A stretch of DNA of 37,634 nt from Betaproteobacteria bacterium. GTDB lineage: Bacteria; Pseudomonadota; Gammaproteobacteria; Burkholderiales; SG8-39. Both the position numbers and the translations under genes were made by a program. Positions 1 through 8,045 of the stretch are shown in pieces (the first letter of the stretch is position 1; each line of letters starts with the position of its first letter). The notes beneath the pieces were generated by a model. That model saw only the letters and a list, made by a program, of their open reading frames with translations. It made no database searches and was not told the origin of the DNA. The stretch spans positions 1 through 37,634 of the forward strand of contig VGIA01000012.1 in assembly GCA_016868105.1 (NCBI GenBank). The letters run 5' to 3'.

Positions 1-285
1 CTGGTGGCCGACGTCCCAGACGATGCGGTCCTCCGGCGTCTGGTAGACGTAGTGCAAGGCGATGGTCAACTCCACCGTGCCCAGGTTCGAGGACAGGTGG
101 CCGCCGGTCTTGGAGACCCAATCGAGCACGAAGGCGCGCAGCTCGCCCGCCAGCTGGTGCAGGCACTTGCGGTCGAGCCTGCGCAGGTCGGCCGGATCGT
201 CGATCGTCTTCAGCAACTCGTACATGGCCGGATTGTAGCCGCCCGCTTCCTCCGTCCCGGGGAGCGCTTCGCTGCTCTTAGCCAT
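1..285 (-). CDS. dxs: 1-deoxy-D-xylulose-5-phosphate synthase, N-terminal part
   Basis: First 95 codons of DXS, the thiamine-diphosphate enzyme that condenses pyruvate with glyceraldehyde-3-phosphate at the entry to the MEP isoprenoid pathway; the rest lies beyond the left edge. The visible part contains the family's N-terminal signature: GGHLSSNLG followed by [12 protein letters not shown] and IVWDVGHQ, where the His of GGH and the His of GHQ contact the cofactor in known DXS. The ATG at 285-283 overlaps the ispA stop codon as TAATG, with no convincing Shine-Dalgarno sequence, so translational coupling to ispA is likely. It is the third gene of an xseB-ispA-dxs operon, an order common in proteobacteria. 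Identity is secure; only the N-terminus can be judged. Confidence 0.95.
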   Translation of the reverse strand, partial: MAKSSEALPGTEEAGGYNPAMYELLKTIDDPADLRRLDRKCLHQLAGELRAFVLDWVSKTGGHLSSNLGTVELTIALHYVYQTPEDRIVWDVGHQ

Positions 286-1202
286 TAGAATTTCCGCAGC
301 ACGATGAAATCGGCCAGTTGGCGCAGGCGCGCGCCGCGCGCGCCGAACTCCGCCAGCGAGGCTTGGGCGTCGGCGCGCAGCGCCTCGGCGAAGGCCTGGG
401 CGCGCGCCGCGCCCATCGCCGAGACGTAGGTCGGCTTGTGATGCTTCGCATCCTTGCCCGCGGTCTTGCCCAGCGTCGCGGTGCTCGCCTCGGCGTCCAG
501 CACGTCATCCACCACCTGGAAGGCGAGGCCGACGCACTTGGCGTAATGGTCCAGGCGCGCGCGCGCGGTTTCCGGCAGCGGCTTGCCGCAGGCGGCGCCC
601 AGCACGACCGCGGCGCGGATGATGGCGCCGGTCTTGCGGATGTGCATGAATTCCAGCTCAGGCAGGTCGAGCGTCTTGCCGGTGGATTCCAGGTCCACCG
701 CCTGTCCGCCCGCCATGCCACGCGAGCCGGAGGCCACCGCGAGCGCCTTCACCATGTCCAGTTGCGCCGCCGGATCATCGGCCAGCCGGTGTTCCGAGAG
801 GACCTGGAACGCAAGCGACCCCAAGGCGTCGCCCACCAGCAGCGCGGTGGGCTCGTCGAACTCGACGTGCACCGTGGGCTTGCCACGGCGCAGGAGGCCG
901 TCGTCCATGCAGGGCATGTCGTCGTGGACCAGCGAATAGGCATGGATCAGCTCGACGGCCGAAGCCGCCACCTCCAGCCGCTGCGCGGGCGCCTCGACCA
1001 GCTCGCCCGCCGCGAAGGCAAGCAGCGGCCGCACCCGCTTGCCCCCTTCCAGCGTGGCGTAGCGCATCGCCTCGTGCAGGCGCGCCGGCGCCAGGTTCGC
1101 GGCCGGCAGCAGGCGCGCGAGCGCATTCTCCATCCTGGCCTGGACCGACCCCATCCAGGCCATGAAGTCGGACTCGACTGCCTTCACCTCAGTCCTCGCC
1201 AT
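285..1202 (-). CDS. ispA: Polyprenyl (farnesyl/geranyl) diphosphate synthase
   Basis: All-alpha trans-prenyltransferase of about 305 residues that joins IPP and DMAPP/GPP to make farnesyl diphosphate for quinones and undecaprenyl carriers. The first Asp-rich motif reads [20 protein letters not shown], and the second is [18 protein letters not shown] near the N-terminus and GKTAGKD near the C-terminus are also typical. The third Asp of the usual MDDD run is Gly here, a small departure outside the key DDxxxxD set. The start chosen at 1202 overlaps the xseB stop by 14 bases; a later ATG at 1163 also fits family lengths. The stop overlaps the dxs start. Product chain length (C10 or C15) cannot be read from sequence by eye. 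Confidence 0.93.
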   Translation of the reverse strand: MARTEVKAVESDFMAWMGSVQARMENALARLLPAANLAPARLHEAMRYATLEGGKRVRPLLAFAAGELVEAPAQRLEVAASAVELIHAYSLVHDDMPCMDDGLLRRGKPTVHVEFDEPTALLVGDALGSLAFQVLSEHRLADDPAAQLDMVKALAVASGSRGMAGGQAVDLESTGKTLDLPELEFMHIRKTGAIIRAAVVLGAACGKPLPETARARLDHYAKCVGLAFQVVDDVLDAEASTATLGKTAGKDAKHHKPTYVSAMGAARAQAFAEALRADAQASLAEFGARGARLRQLADFIVLRKF

Positions 1203-1440
1203 CCTGGGCCGCAGCCGCAAGGGGCTTGAGGACCTCGCCTTCGAGCACCTGCACCTGCTGCTGCGCGGCTTCCAGCCGCTCCTGGCAGAACTTCGCCAGT
1301 TCCAGGCCGCGCTTGTGCGCAGCCAGCGACTCCTCCAGGCTGAGGTTGCCGCCTTCCATGCGGGCGACGATCTTCTCCAGCTCGGTGAGGGCCTTCTCGA
1401 AGCTCGGGGCGGCGACGGATTTCTCGGTGGTCTTGCTCAT
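1189..1440 (-). CDS. xseB: Exodeoxyribonuclease VII small subunit
   Basis: Protein of 83 residues, the normal length for XseB, the small subunit that decorates the XseA large subunit in exonuclease VII, a single-strand DNA nuclease giving acid-soluble oligonucleotides. The core shows the family pattern SFEKALTELEKIVARMEGG, then LSLEESLAAHKRGLELAKFCQERLEAAQQ, a two-helix amphipathic hairpin. The ATG at 1440-1438 is chosen because the upstream in-frame extension is not family-like. It leads the xseB-ispA-dxs operon and its stop lies inside the ispA start region. Its partner xseA is also in this window, about 25 kb away on the opposite strand, so the two subunits are not co-transcribed. Promoter probably at 1481-1486. 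Confidence 0.94.
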   Translation of the reverse strand: MSKTTEKSVAAPSFEKALTELEKIVARMEGGNLSLEESLAAHKRGLELAKFCQERLEAAQQQVQVLEGEVLKPLAAAAQDGED

Positions 1441-1480
1441 GGGCGGGGTCGGGAACGGGAACCGGTGCGGAGTATGTCGC

Positions 1481-1490
1481 ATTGTACAAT
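1481..1490. promoter_or_regulatory. Palindromic divergent -10 candidate (xseB / Rieske gene)
   Basis: The perfect 10-bp palindrome ATTGTACAAT presents TACAAT, a good -10 hexamer, on both strands between the divergent xseB and Rieske genes. On the minus strand it would give xseB a leader of about 34 nt. On the plus strand it is an alternative to the start-proximal box at 1514. No clear -35 is visible for either direction. Confidence 0.4.
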
Positions 1491-1513
1491 TCGGCGCTTT
1501 TTCCAGCCCCCGC

Positions 1514-1519
1514 TACCAT
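1514..1519 (+). promoter_or_regulatory. Start-proximal -10 box of the Rieske gene (leaderless type)
   Basis: TACCAT sits exactly 6 nt before the ATG at 1526, so transcription would begin at or next to the start codon. No Shine-Dalgarno sequence precedes the gene. It is one of seven such boxes in the window; the upstream TACAAT at 1485 is a competing promoter. Confidence 0.4.
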
Positions 1520-1525
1520 AGCCCG

Positions 1526-2626
1526 ATGTCCGAGCTTCCCACCCGATCCAGGATCCGGCCGGCCCGCTCGCAGCTGCCGATGGCGTGGTATTTCGACCCC
1601 GCCGTCTTCGAGCGCGAGCAGCACCTGCTGTTCGACGCCGGGGCGGACTACGTCGGGCATGAACTGATGGTGCCCAACGCGGGCGACTACCACACCCTCG
1701 CCTGGATGGACCACGCCCGGATGCTGGTGCGCAACGACAGCGGCATCGAGCTCCTGTCCAACGTCTGCCGCCACCGCCAGGCGCTCATGCTCCAGGGCCG
1801 TGGCAATGCGCCCAACATCGTCTGCCCGCTGCACCGCTGGACCTACGACCTGAAGGGCGGGTTGCTGGGGGCGCCGCGGTTCGAGGAGAGCCCCTGTGTC
1901 AGGCTGCACTCGACACCGCTCGTCAACTGGCAGGGACTGCTCTTCGCCGGCCCGCGCGACCCGCGCCAGGACCTGGAGCCGTTCAGCCGCGCCGCCGACT
2001 GGGACTTCTCCGGCTACCGGCTCGACCGGGTCGAGCTCACCGACTACGCCTGCAACTGGAAGACCTTCGTCGAGATCTATCTGGAGGTCTACCACGTCAA
2101 CTTCTTCCACCCGGGGCTGGGCGGCTTCACCGACGTGGAGGCCTCGCACGTGGAGTACGGCGAGCGCACCTCGGTGCAGGTGGTGCCGGCAAGAAACGGC
2201 TTCACTTGCCCCGGCACGCCGGTCTACCGCAAGTGGCACCAGGCGTGCTTGGGGCAGCTGCGCGGCGCGACGCCCAGGTACGGGGCGCTCTGGGCCACCT
2301 ACTACCCGGGCTTCATGCTGGAGTGGTACCCGAACGTGCTGGTGCTCTCCAAGCTCATCCCGCGCTCCCCCGGGCTCACCACCAACGTGGTGGAGTTCTA
2401 CTACCCGGAGGAAATCGTGCTGTTCGAGCGCGAGTTCATCGAAGCCCAGCAGGCGGCCTACGCCGAGACCGCGCTGGAGGACGACCAACTGTGCCGGCGC
2501 CTGGACCGCGGCCGCAAGGCGCTGTGGCTGCAGGGCATGGACGATGCCGGGCCGTACCACTCGCCGATGGAAGACAGCATGGTGCACTTCCACGAGTGGC
2601 TGCGCGCCGCGCTGGGGCAGCCTTAG
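1526..2626 (+). CDS. Rieske [2Fe-2S] ring-hydroxylating oxygenase alpha subunit-like protein
   Basis: Protein of 366 residues with the two-domain plan of Rieske non-heme iron oxygenases. The Rieske ligands are C-R-H and, 17 residues on, C-P-L-H (about residues 81-103). The mononuclear iron site follows NWKTFVEIYLEVYH, with H-x4-H (YHVNFFH), and a C-terminal EDDQLCRRLDRG stretch supplies the likely third ligand and the helix typical of the carnitine/choline-monooxygenase-like branch. No beta subunit or dedicated reductase is nearby, so electrons must come from elsewhere. The substrate is unknown. A Rieske gene divergent from xseB-ispA-dxs is, from memory, a conserved arrangement in Burkholderiales, which argues for a housekeeping rather than a catabolic role. 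The start is set by the ATG at 1526; an in-frame extension upstream is xseB antisense. Confidence 0.88.
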   Translation: MSELPTRSRIRPARSQLPMAWYFDPAVFEREQHLLFDAGADYVGHELMVPNAGDYHTLAWMDHARMLVRNDSGIELLSNVCRHRQALMLQGRGNAPNIVCPLHRWTYDLKGGLLGAPRFEESPCVRLHSTPLVNWQGLLFAGPRDPRQDLEPFSRAADWDFSGYRLDRVELTDYACNWKTFVEIYLEVYHVNFFHPGLGGFTDVEASHVEYGERTSVQVVPARNGFTCPGTPVYRKWHQACLGQLRGATPRYGALWATYYPGFMLEWYPNVLVLSKLIPRSPGLTTNVVEFYYPEEIVLFEREFIEAQQAAYAETALEDDQLCRRLDRGRKALWLQGMDDAGPYHSPMEDSMVHFHEWLRAALGQP

Positions 2627-2733
2627 CGCCCCATCCTCCCGGCATCGAGGGTGAGGGCCCTGGCCGCCACCGCCCAGGAGACCCGAGCGCTGGAGCTGCG
2701 CTTGCCCATCGAGTGGGCGCAGGCCTGGGGCGC

Positions 2734-2739
2734 TAGAAT
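2734..2739 (+). promoter_or_regulatory. Start-proximal -10 box of the sulfurtransferase gene
   Basis: TAGAAT ends 8 nt before the ATG at 2748, with no Shine-Dalgarno sequence between and no recognisable -35. The geometry predicts a leaderless or near-leaderless mRNA. Confidence 0.4.
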
Positions 2740-2747
2740 CCGCCACC

Positions 2748-3575
2748 ATGTCCCCCCCTGCGCTGCTTGCCGCCCACCAACTGGCCGCGCATCCGGGGTG
2801 GCGGACCTTCGATTGCCGGCACGACCTCGCCAACCCGGCGCTCGGCGAACAACAGTACCGGCAGGGGCACCTCCCGGGGGCGCTGTTCGCGCACCTGGAT
2901 CGCGACCTGTCGGCGCCGAAGAATGGCCGCAACGGCCGCCACCCCTTGCCCCAGACTGGCGCGTTCCTGGCGTGGATGCAACGCCAGGGGCTGAAGCCCT
3001 CCGACCAGGTGGTGTGCTACGACGGGGGCAACGGCGCCATGGCCTCGCGCCTGTGGTGGATGCTGCGCTGGGCTGGGCACGACGCGGTCGCGGTGCTGGA
3101 CGGGGGGCTGGCGAAGTGGGTAAAGGAAGGCCGGCCGGTCACGACCGAGGCGCCGTCATTCACCGCCACGGTCTATCCCCTACGGCCCCGCCCCGCGATG
3201 GCGGCGGATGTCGCCACCGTCGCGGCGAACCTCGGCAAGGATCTGCTGGTGGACGCACGCGCCGCGGTGCGTTTCCGCGGCGAGCAGGAGCCCATCGACC
3301 CGGTCGCGGGCCACATCCCGGGCGCGGTGAACCGGTTCAATGGCGAGAACCTCAACGCCCAGGGCACCTTCAAGGACGCGGCCACGCTGCGCCAGGAATT
3401 CGAGACCCTGCTGGGGGGCCGGCCGCCCTCGGCGGTGGTGAACTACTGCGGCTCGGGCGTGGCTGCCTGCCACAACCTGCTGGCGATGGAGATCGCCGGC
3501 CTCCCCGGGGCGAAGCTCTACGCCGGCTCCTGGAGCGAGTGGATCGCGGATCCGTTGCGGCCGCGTTCGCCTTGA
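2748..3575 (+). CDS. 3-mercaptopyruvate/thiosulfate sulfurtransferase (two rhodanese domains)
   Basis: SseA-type tandem rhodanese of 275 residues. The N-terminal domain (about 1-135) ends in VCYDGGNGAMASRLWWML, where the catalytic Cys position is Asp-Gly, the usual inactive domain. The C-terminal domain holds the catalytic loop CGSGVAA in VVNYCGSGVAACHNLLAM (about residue 229); CGSGV(T/A)A marks mercaptopyruvate sulfurtransferases, while thiosulfate-specific enzymes usually carry CRKGVT. Such enzymes move sulfane sulfur from 3-mercaptopyruvate to thiols or cyanide in the cytosol. HIPGAVNRF is the conserved entry to the active domain. It is followed after 6 nt by the DUF2784 gene, probably in one transcript. 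The substrate preference is inferred from the loop only. Confidence 0.9.
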   Translation: MSPPALLAAHQLAAHPGWRTFDCRHDLANPALGEQQYRQGHLPGALFAHLDRDLSAPKNGRNGRHPLPQTGAFLAWMQRQGLKPSDQVVCYDGGNGAMASRLWWMLRWAGHDAVAVLDGGLAKWVKEGRPVTTEAPSFTATVYPLRPRPAMAADVATVAANLGKDLLVDARAAVRFRGEQEPIDPVAGHIPGAVNRFNGENLNAQGTFKDAATLRQEFETLLGGRPPSAVVNYCGSGVAACHNLLAMEIAGLPGAKLYAGSWSEWIADPLRPRSP

Positions 3576-3581
3576 GACCGC

Positions 3582-3986
3582 GTGCTGGCCGACGCGCTGC
3601 TCGTGTTGCATTTTCTCATCGTCGCATTCATCGTCGGCGGCCTGGCCCTGACCTGGATCGGCGCCGCCGCCGGCTGGAACTGGGTGCGCAACCCCTGGTT
3701 CCGGTGGCTGCACCTGGCCGCGATCGTGTTCGTCGCGCTGGAGGCCCTGCTGGGCTACGCCTGCCCGCTCACCGTGTGGGAGGACCTGCTGCGCGGCGGC
3801 GCGCGGCCCGAATCCTTCGTCGGCCGCTGGCTGCGGCGCCTGCTGTATTACGAGGCTCCGACCTGGGTATTCACCGCGCTCTACTGCGCCTGGGCCGCCG
3901 CGACCGCGGCGACGCTGTGGCGCTTCCCGCCGCTGCGGCGTGCGGCGAAGGAAGCGGCAGCGCCGTCTGGTACTTCACCTGCTTGA
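3582..3986 (+). CDS. DUF2784 family membrane protein
   Basis: Predicted inner-membrane protein of 134 residues with GTG start at 3582. It has three to four hydrophobic segments (about residues 4-28, 43-62 and 90-112). The family hallmark is the motif near [19 protein letters not shown], where Cys-Pro-Leu-Thr and the following acidic residue are conserved in DUF2784. The function of the family is unknown. The sulfurtransferase gene ends 6 nt upstream, so the two are probably co-transcribed. The last 39 codons (Ala/Arg-rich, ending in TSPA) overlap the 3' end of the convergent Lrp-family gene by 116 bp; both proteins have low-complexity tails there, so one or both tails may be recent read-through extensions. 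Confidence 0.8.
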   Translation: MLADALLVLHFLIVAFIVGGLALTWIGAAAGWNWVRNPWFRWLHLAAIVFVALEALLGYACPLTVWEDLLRGGARPESFVGRWLRRLLYYEAPTWVFTALYCAWAAATAATLWRFPPLRRAAKEAAAPSGTSPA

Positions 3987-4416
3987 GCGCGAAGCTGGAC
4001 TTGATGTTCCCCACGCCGGGAACCCTGGACAGGAAATCGAGAATGAAGCGTTCGAAGGCCGGCACCTCGGGCACCACCACGCGCAGCAGGTAATCGGCGT
4101 CGCCGGTCATCAGGTAGCATTCCATCACCTCCGGGCGCTCGAGCACCGCGCGCTCGAAGACCTCGAGCGCCTTCTCCACCTGGCGCTCCAGGGTCACCTG
4201 CACCAGCACGCTCACCGTCAGGCCCAGCTTCTTCGCGTCAAGCAGCGTCACGTAGCGCGCCACGATGCCGCCCTCCTCCAGCGCGCGCAGGCGCGCCAGG
4301 CACGGCGAAGGCGACAGGTTGACCTTGCGCGCGAGCTCCACGTTGGCGACGCGGGCGTCGGCCTGCAACGCGGCCAGGATCTTCAGATCGATGGCATCGA
4401 GCCCCTGTGGCAGCAT
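3871..4416 (-). CDS. Lrp/AsnC family transcriptional regulator
   Basis: Protein of 181 residues. The N-terminal winged helix-turn-helix runs from [13 protein letters not shown] through [31 protein letters not shown], followed by the RAM ligand-binding domain (about residues 65-150: [47 protein letters not shown]). Family members usually end soon after that point; the last 28 residues here are an Ala/Ser/Arg-rich tail encoded antisense to the DUF2784 gene. The ATG at 4416 has an AGGGAA Shine-Dalgarno sequence about 6 nt upstream. It is divergent from an AceE-type E1 across 105 bp. In Pseudomonas putida the Lrp-type MdeR is divergent from mdeAB, where MdeB is an AceE-like E1, so local control of the E1 gene by an amino acid or 2-oxo acid is a reasonable inference. 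Confidence 0.9.
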   Translation of the reverse strand: MLPQGLDAIDLKILAALQADARVANVELARKVNLSPSPCLARLRALEEGGIVARYVTLLDAKKLGLTVSVLVQVTLERQVEKALEVFERAVLERPEVMECYLMTGDADYLLRVVVPEVPAFERFILDFLSRVPGVGNIKSSFALKQVKYQTALPLPSPHAAAAGSATASPRSRRPRRSRAR

Positions 4417-4515
4417 GATGTTCCCTGCAAACGTTAACCTGCAGCAGATTATGCCGCAAACAGCGCTTTTCTGCAGCGTGAACGCAACCCCATGCCGGGC
4501 CGGGACGCGTACCAT
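4417..4515. promoter_or_regulatory. Divergent control region between the Lrp-type regulator and the E1 gene
   Basis: About 100 bp hold the promoters of both genes. CTGCAG occurs twice (near 4439 and 4471), spaced about three helical turns, which would suit cooperative Lrp-type binding but is not a recognised consensus. TACCAT at 4510-4515 lies 6 nt before the E1 ATG and is the likely -10. On the minus strand CATAAT, within the sequence around 4450, may serve the regulator. Confidence 0.35.
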
Positions 4516-4521
4516 TGCGCG

Positions 4522-7161
4522 ATGACCGATCTCATCGATTCCCCGTTCTCGGGCTACTGGCGCGTCAGCCCGCCCGACCCGGACCCGCGCGAGACGCGCG
4601 AATGGCTCGAGGGCTTTGACGCGGTGCTGCAGAACGAGGGCCCCGAGCGCGCGAGTTTCCTGCTGAGGAAGCTCCTCGACCGCGCCCGCGCCCGCCGCGT
4701 GCGCATGCCGCCGGTGCTGAACACGCCCTACTGCAACACCATCGGCCTCGCCGAGCAGCCGCAGTTTCCCGGCAACCTCGAGATCGAGCAGCGCCTCGCC
4801 TCCATCATCCGCTGGAACGCGCTCGCCATGGTGGTGCGCGCCAACCGCGCCCACGCGGAACTGGGCGGCCACATCGCCAGCTACGCCTCCGCCGCGGACC
4901 TGTTCGAGGTCGGCTTCAACCACTTCTTCCGCGCCGGTCAGGCAGGGGACCTGGTGTACTTCCAGCCCCATTCCGCGCCCGGCGTCTACGCGCGCGCCTT
5001 CCTCGAAGGGCGCCTCGAGGAGGCGCAGCTGGACAGCTACCGGCGCGAAACGGGCGGCCGGGGGCTGTCCTCGTACTGCCACCCGTGGCTGATGACGGAC
5101 TTCTGGCAGTTCCCCACTGGTTCCATGGGACTGGGGCCGATCGCTGCCATCTACCAGGCGCGCTTCATGCGCTACCTGCAGCACCGCAGCCTGCTCGACA
5201 CCGCGCCACGCAAGGTCTGGTGCTTCGTCGGCGACGGCGAGATGGACGAGCCCGAGTCGCTGGCGGGTTTGTCGCTGGCGGCGCGCGAGGGCCTGGACAA
5301 CCTGATTTTCGTCGTCAACTGCAACCTGCAGCGCCTGGACGGCCCGGTGCGCGGCAATGGCTCGATCGTGCAGGAACTGGAGGGCCTCTACGCCGGCGCC
5401 GGCTGGAACGTCGTCAAGTGCCTTTGGGGCTCGGACTGGGATCCGCTGTTCGCGCGCGACCCGGAAGAGGTGATCCTGCGCCGCCTGCACGAGACCCCGG
5501 ACGGCGCCTTCCAGACCTACGCCGCCACCGACGGGCGCTTCAACCGCGAGCATTTCTTCAACAAGTACCCCGAGCTGCAGGCGCTGGTGGCGCACCTCAC
5601 CGACGAGGACATCGACCGGCTGCGCCGCGGCGGCCACGACACGGTGAAGGTCTTCTCGGCGTACCACACCGCCCTGCGCCACCGCGGCCAGCCCACGGTG
5701 ATCCTCGCCCAGACCAAGAAGGGCTTCGGCATGGGCCACTGGGGCCAGGGCAAGATGGGCACCCACCAGCAGAAAAAGCTGGACGACGAGGCGCTGCGCG
5801 CGTTCCGCGACCGCTTCGCGCTGCCCCTGAGCGACGAGGACGTCGAGCAGTTGCGCTTTTTCCGCCCCCCCGCGGACTCACCCGAGATGCGCTACCTGCA
5901 CGCGCGGCGCGCCGCACTGGGCGGCTACCTGCCGGCACGCTCGGCTTCGGCGCCGCGCCTGCCCGCGCCGAAGCAGGAGGCGATCACCGGCCTGCTCGAG
6001 GGCACCGGCACGCGCGAGAAATCCACCACCATGGCCTTCGTGCAGCTGCTGTCGCAGCTGCTGCGCGAGCCCGAACTGGGACCGCGCATCGTCCCGATCG
6101 TCGCCGATGAGGCACGCACCTTCGGCATGCAGAACCTGTTCCGGCAGGTGGGCATCTACTCGTCGGTGGGCCAGCTCTACAAGCCCGAGGACCGCGACGA
6201 GCTGCTGTACTACAAGGAGGCGAAGGACGGCCAGATCCTGGAGGAAGGCATCACCGAGGCGGGCGCCATTTCATCGTGGCTCGCGGCGGCGACCAGCTAC
6301 AGCGCGCACGGCACCACCATGCTGCCCTTCTACATCTTCTATTCCATGTTCGGCCTGCAGCGCGTCGGCGACCTCGCCTGGGCGGCGGCCGACTCGCGCG
6401 CGCGCGGCTTCCTCGTCGGCGCCACCGCCGGCCGCACCACGCTCTCGGGCGAAGGCCTGCAGCACCAGGACGGCTCGAGCCACCTGGTCGCCTCCACCAT
6501 CCCCACCTGCAAGGCCTACGACCCCTGCTTTCAGCACGAAGTCGCGGTGATCGTGCGCGACGGCATCCGGCGCATGGTCCAAGAGCAGCAGGACGTCTTT
6601 TACTACCTCACGACGATGAACGAGAACTACGCGCACCCGGCGATGCCGGCGGGCGCGGAGGACGGCATCGTGAAAGGGATGTACCGGTTGCGTGAAAGCA
6701 GCGCTTGCGGACCTCGCCTTCAGCTGCTCGGATCCGGGACCATCCTGCGCGAAGCGCTCGCCGCCGCGCAAATGCTCGAAACGGAACACGGCATCGCGGC
6801 GGACCTCTGGAGCGTCACCAGCTGGACAGAACTGCGCTGGGACGGGATGGATGCGGAGCGCTCGACGCTGCGTGGGGAAGCCAAAACCTCCTGGGTTGAG
6901 GCCTGCCTGGGCGCAACCGCAGGCCCGATCGTCGCCGCGACCGACTACGTGCGCGCGGTGGCCGACCTGATCCGGCCCTACCTGCCCCCCGGCCGGAAGT
7001 ACGTCGCGCTTGGCACCGACGGCTTCGGGCGCAGCGACACCCGCAAGGCGCTGCGCGCGTTCTTCGAGGTGGACCGCGACTCGATCGTGCGGGCGGCGCT
7101 GGCCGGGTTGGGCCGGCCGCTGCCCCCCGCCGGCCGGACCCCGGCGCCCTGGAGCGCCTAG
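4522..7161 (+). CDS. Pyruvate/2-oxo-acid dehydrogenase E1 component, homodimeric (AceE type)
   Basis: Full-length 879-residue homodimeric E1 that decarboxylates a 2-oxo acid with thiamine diphosphate and passes the acyl group to a lipoyl E2. The cofactor motif [10 protein letters not shown] starts at residue 237 and ends in NCNLQR near 264. The transketolase-like middle domain has [24 protein letters not shown], and the C-terminal domain has [12 protein letters not shown]. The mobile loop corresponding to E. coli 401-413 reads [15 protein letters not shown] instead of an AAEGKN-type loop, but the catalytic-loop His is kept (His415). No E2 or E3 gene is adjacent, unlike a standard aceEF-lpd operon. 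With the divergent Lrp-type regulator, this fits a paralogue used for another 2-oxo acid such as 2-oxobutyrate (MdeB-like). Pyruvate remains possible. It ends 4 bp inside the convergent hydrolase gene. Confidence 0.9.
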   Translation: MTDLIDSPFSGYWRVSPPDPDPRETREWLEGFDAVLQNEGPERASFLLRKLLDRARARRVRMPPVLNTPYCNTIGLAEQPQFPGNLEIEQRLASIIRWNALAMVVRANRAHAELGGHIASYASAADLFEVGFNHFFRAGQAGDLVYFQPHSAPGVYARAFLEGRLEEAQLDSYRRETGGRGLSSYCHPWLMTDFWQFPTGSMGLGPIAAIYQARFMRYLQHRSLLDTAPRKVWCFVGDGEMDEPESLAGLSLAAREGLDNLIFVVNCNLQRLDGPVRGNGSIVQELEGLYAGAGWNVVKCLWGSDWDPLFARDPEEVILRRLHETPDGAFQTYAATDGRFNREHFFNKYPELQALVAHLTDEDIDRLRRGGHDTVKVFSAYHTALRHRGQPTVILAQTKKGFGMGHWGQGKMGTHQQKKLDDEALRAFRDRFALPLSDEDVEQLRFFRPPADSPEMRYLHARRAALGGYLPARSASAPRLPAPKQEAITGLLEGTGTREKSTTMAFVQLLSQLLREPELGPRIVPIVADEARTFGMQNLFRQVGIYSSVGQLYKPEDRDELLYYKEAKDGQILEEGITEAGAISSWLAAATSYSAHGTTMLPFYIFYSMFGLQRVGDLAWAAADSRARGFLVGATAGRTTLSGEGLQHQDGSSHLVASTIPTCKAYDPCFQHEVAVIVRDGIRRMVQEQQDVFYYLTTMNENYAHPAMPAGAEDGIVKGMYRLRESSACGPRLQLLGSGTILREALAAAQMLETEHGIAADLWSVTSWTELRWDGMDAERSTLRGEAKTSWVEACLGATAGPIVAATDYVRAVADLIRPYLPPGRKYVALGTDGFGRSDTRKALRAFFEVDRDSIVRAALAGLGRPLPPAGRTPAPWSA

Positions 7162-8045
7162 AGCCGCGCCGACCAGGCAAACAGCTGCCCGAACACCTCG
7201 TCGCGGATCTCCCGCCGCGACAGCACCAGGTCGTGCAGGGCGCCGGGAAAGGACAACACGCTCACCCTGGATCCCAGCGTCCGCGACCAGCGCGCGATGT
7301 GGCGCCAGTCGAGGATGATGTCGGCTTGGTCGGAGTGCATGGACAGCACCGGGATCTCCAGGCCCAGGCCCGCATGGACCCTCCGGTGCGCGGCGAAGAT
7401 CGCGCGCACCCATCCGAAGTAGGCCGGGAAGCCCATCAGGGGCTTGAGCTGCAGGTCGAAGTCCCATTCGCCGTCCCACCGCCGGTGCAGGCTCCTCACG
7501 TAATGCGGCAGCACCGCCCTGGGATTGTTCAGGAATGGGGCGAAGCCGCCCAGCACCCGCGCCAGCTGCAGCTGGAGCCGCTGCGAGCCCGTGGCGCGCC
7601 AGTCGAAGAACGGGCTGTTGAGCCAGAGCGCCTCGACCTGGTTCCTGCGCCCGCCCTCCTGCGCGTAGAGGGCGCAGACCAGCCCGCCGGTGGAATGCCC
7701 CGCAAGCAGCGCCGGCCGCCCGATTTCCTGCAGCGCCTTGTCGATGTCGGCGAAATACTCGGCGACATCGGCGCAATAGCACGGATGCTGGTACGGCAGC
7801 AGCGAACGGCCGTGCTTCCTCAGATCCAGCGCGTAGAAGGCGTAGCCCTCGGCGGCAAAGCGCTCGGCCATGTGGCGCTGGAAGAAGTAGTCGATGAAGC
7901 CGTGGACGTAGAGCACGGCGCGCGCCGTGTCCGGCTGCGGCGCGCGCACCAGGGTGGCCAGCACACGGCCGTCGTAGTCCTGCGGCTGCGCGAGCTCGAG
8001 GGACTCGAACCCCGGCAGCAGCCGGTCAGGCTGCCATTCGCTCAT
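7158..8045 (-). CDS. Alpha/beta hydrolase (serine aminopeptidase S33 / lysophospholipase-like)
   Basis: Protein of 295 residues with a canonical alpha/beta-hydrolase core. LYVHGFIDYFFQRHMAERFA supplies the oxyanion-hole HG motif. The nucleophile elbow is GHSTGG (Ser about residue 113), ALDLRKHGRS is the usual strand-helix signature of the Hydrolase_4 branch, and PGALHDLVLS near the C-terminus carries the catalytic His; an Asp in SMHSDQADIILDW is the likely acid. No signal peptide is seen, so it is cytosolic. The start lies 20 bp inside the 3' end of queG, so it is probably translated from the queG transcript. The substrate is unknown: monoacylglycerol lipase-like or thioesterase roles are possible. 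The 3' end overlaps the E1 gene by 4 bp. Confidence 0.85.
   Translation of the reverse strand: MSEWQPDRLLPGFESLELAQPQDYDGRVLATLVRAPQPDTARAVLYVHGFIDYFFQRHMAERFAAEGYAFYALDLRKHGRSLLPYQHPCYCADVAEYFADIDKALQEIGRPALLAGHSTGGLVCALYAQEGGRRNQVEALWLNSPFFDWRATGSQRLQLQLARVLGGFAPFLNNPRAVLPHYVRSLHRRWDGEWDFDLQLKPLMGFPAYFGWVRAIFAAHRRVHAGLGLEIPVLSMHSDQADIILDWRHIARWSRTLGSRVSVLSFPGALHDLVLSRREIRDEVFGQLFAWSARL

Noticed and set aside
1184-2932. Long minus-strand open frame over the Rieske and sulfurtransferase genes
   Set aside because: It is antisense to well-supported genes, is rich in Arg/Ala/His/Gly, and shows no domain; typical for GC-rich DNA.
4417-5766. In-frame upstream extension of the Lrp-type regulator to a 631-residue protein
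   Set aside because: The extra part is antisense to the E1 gene and low in complexity; the regulator has its own ATG with a ribosome-binding site at 4416.
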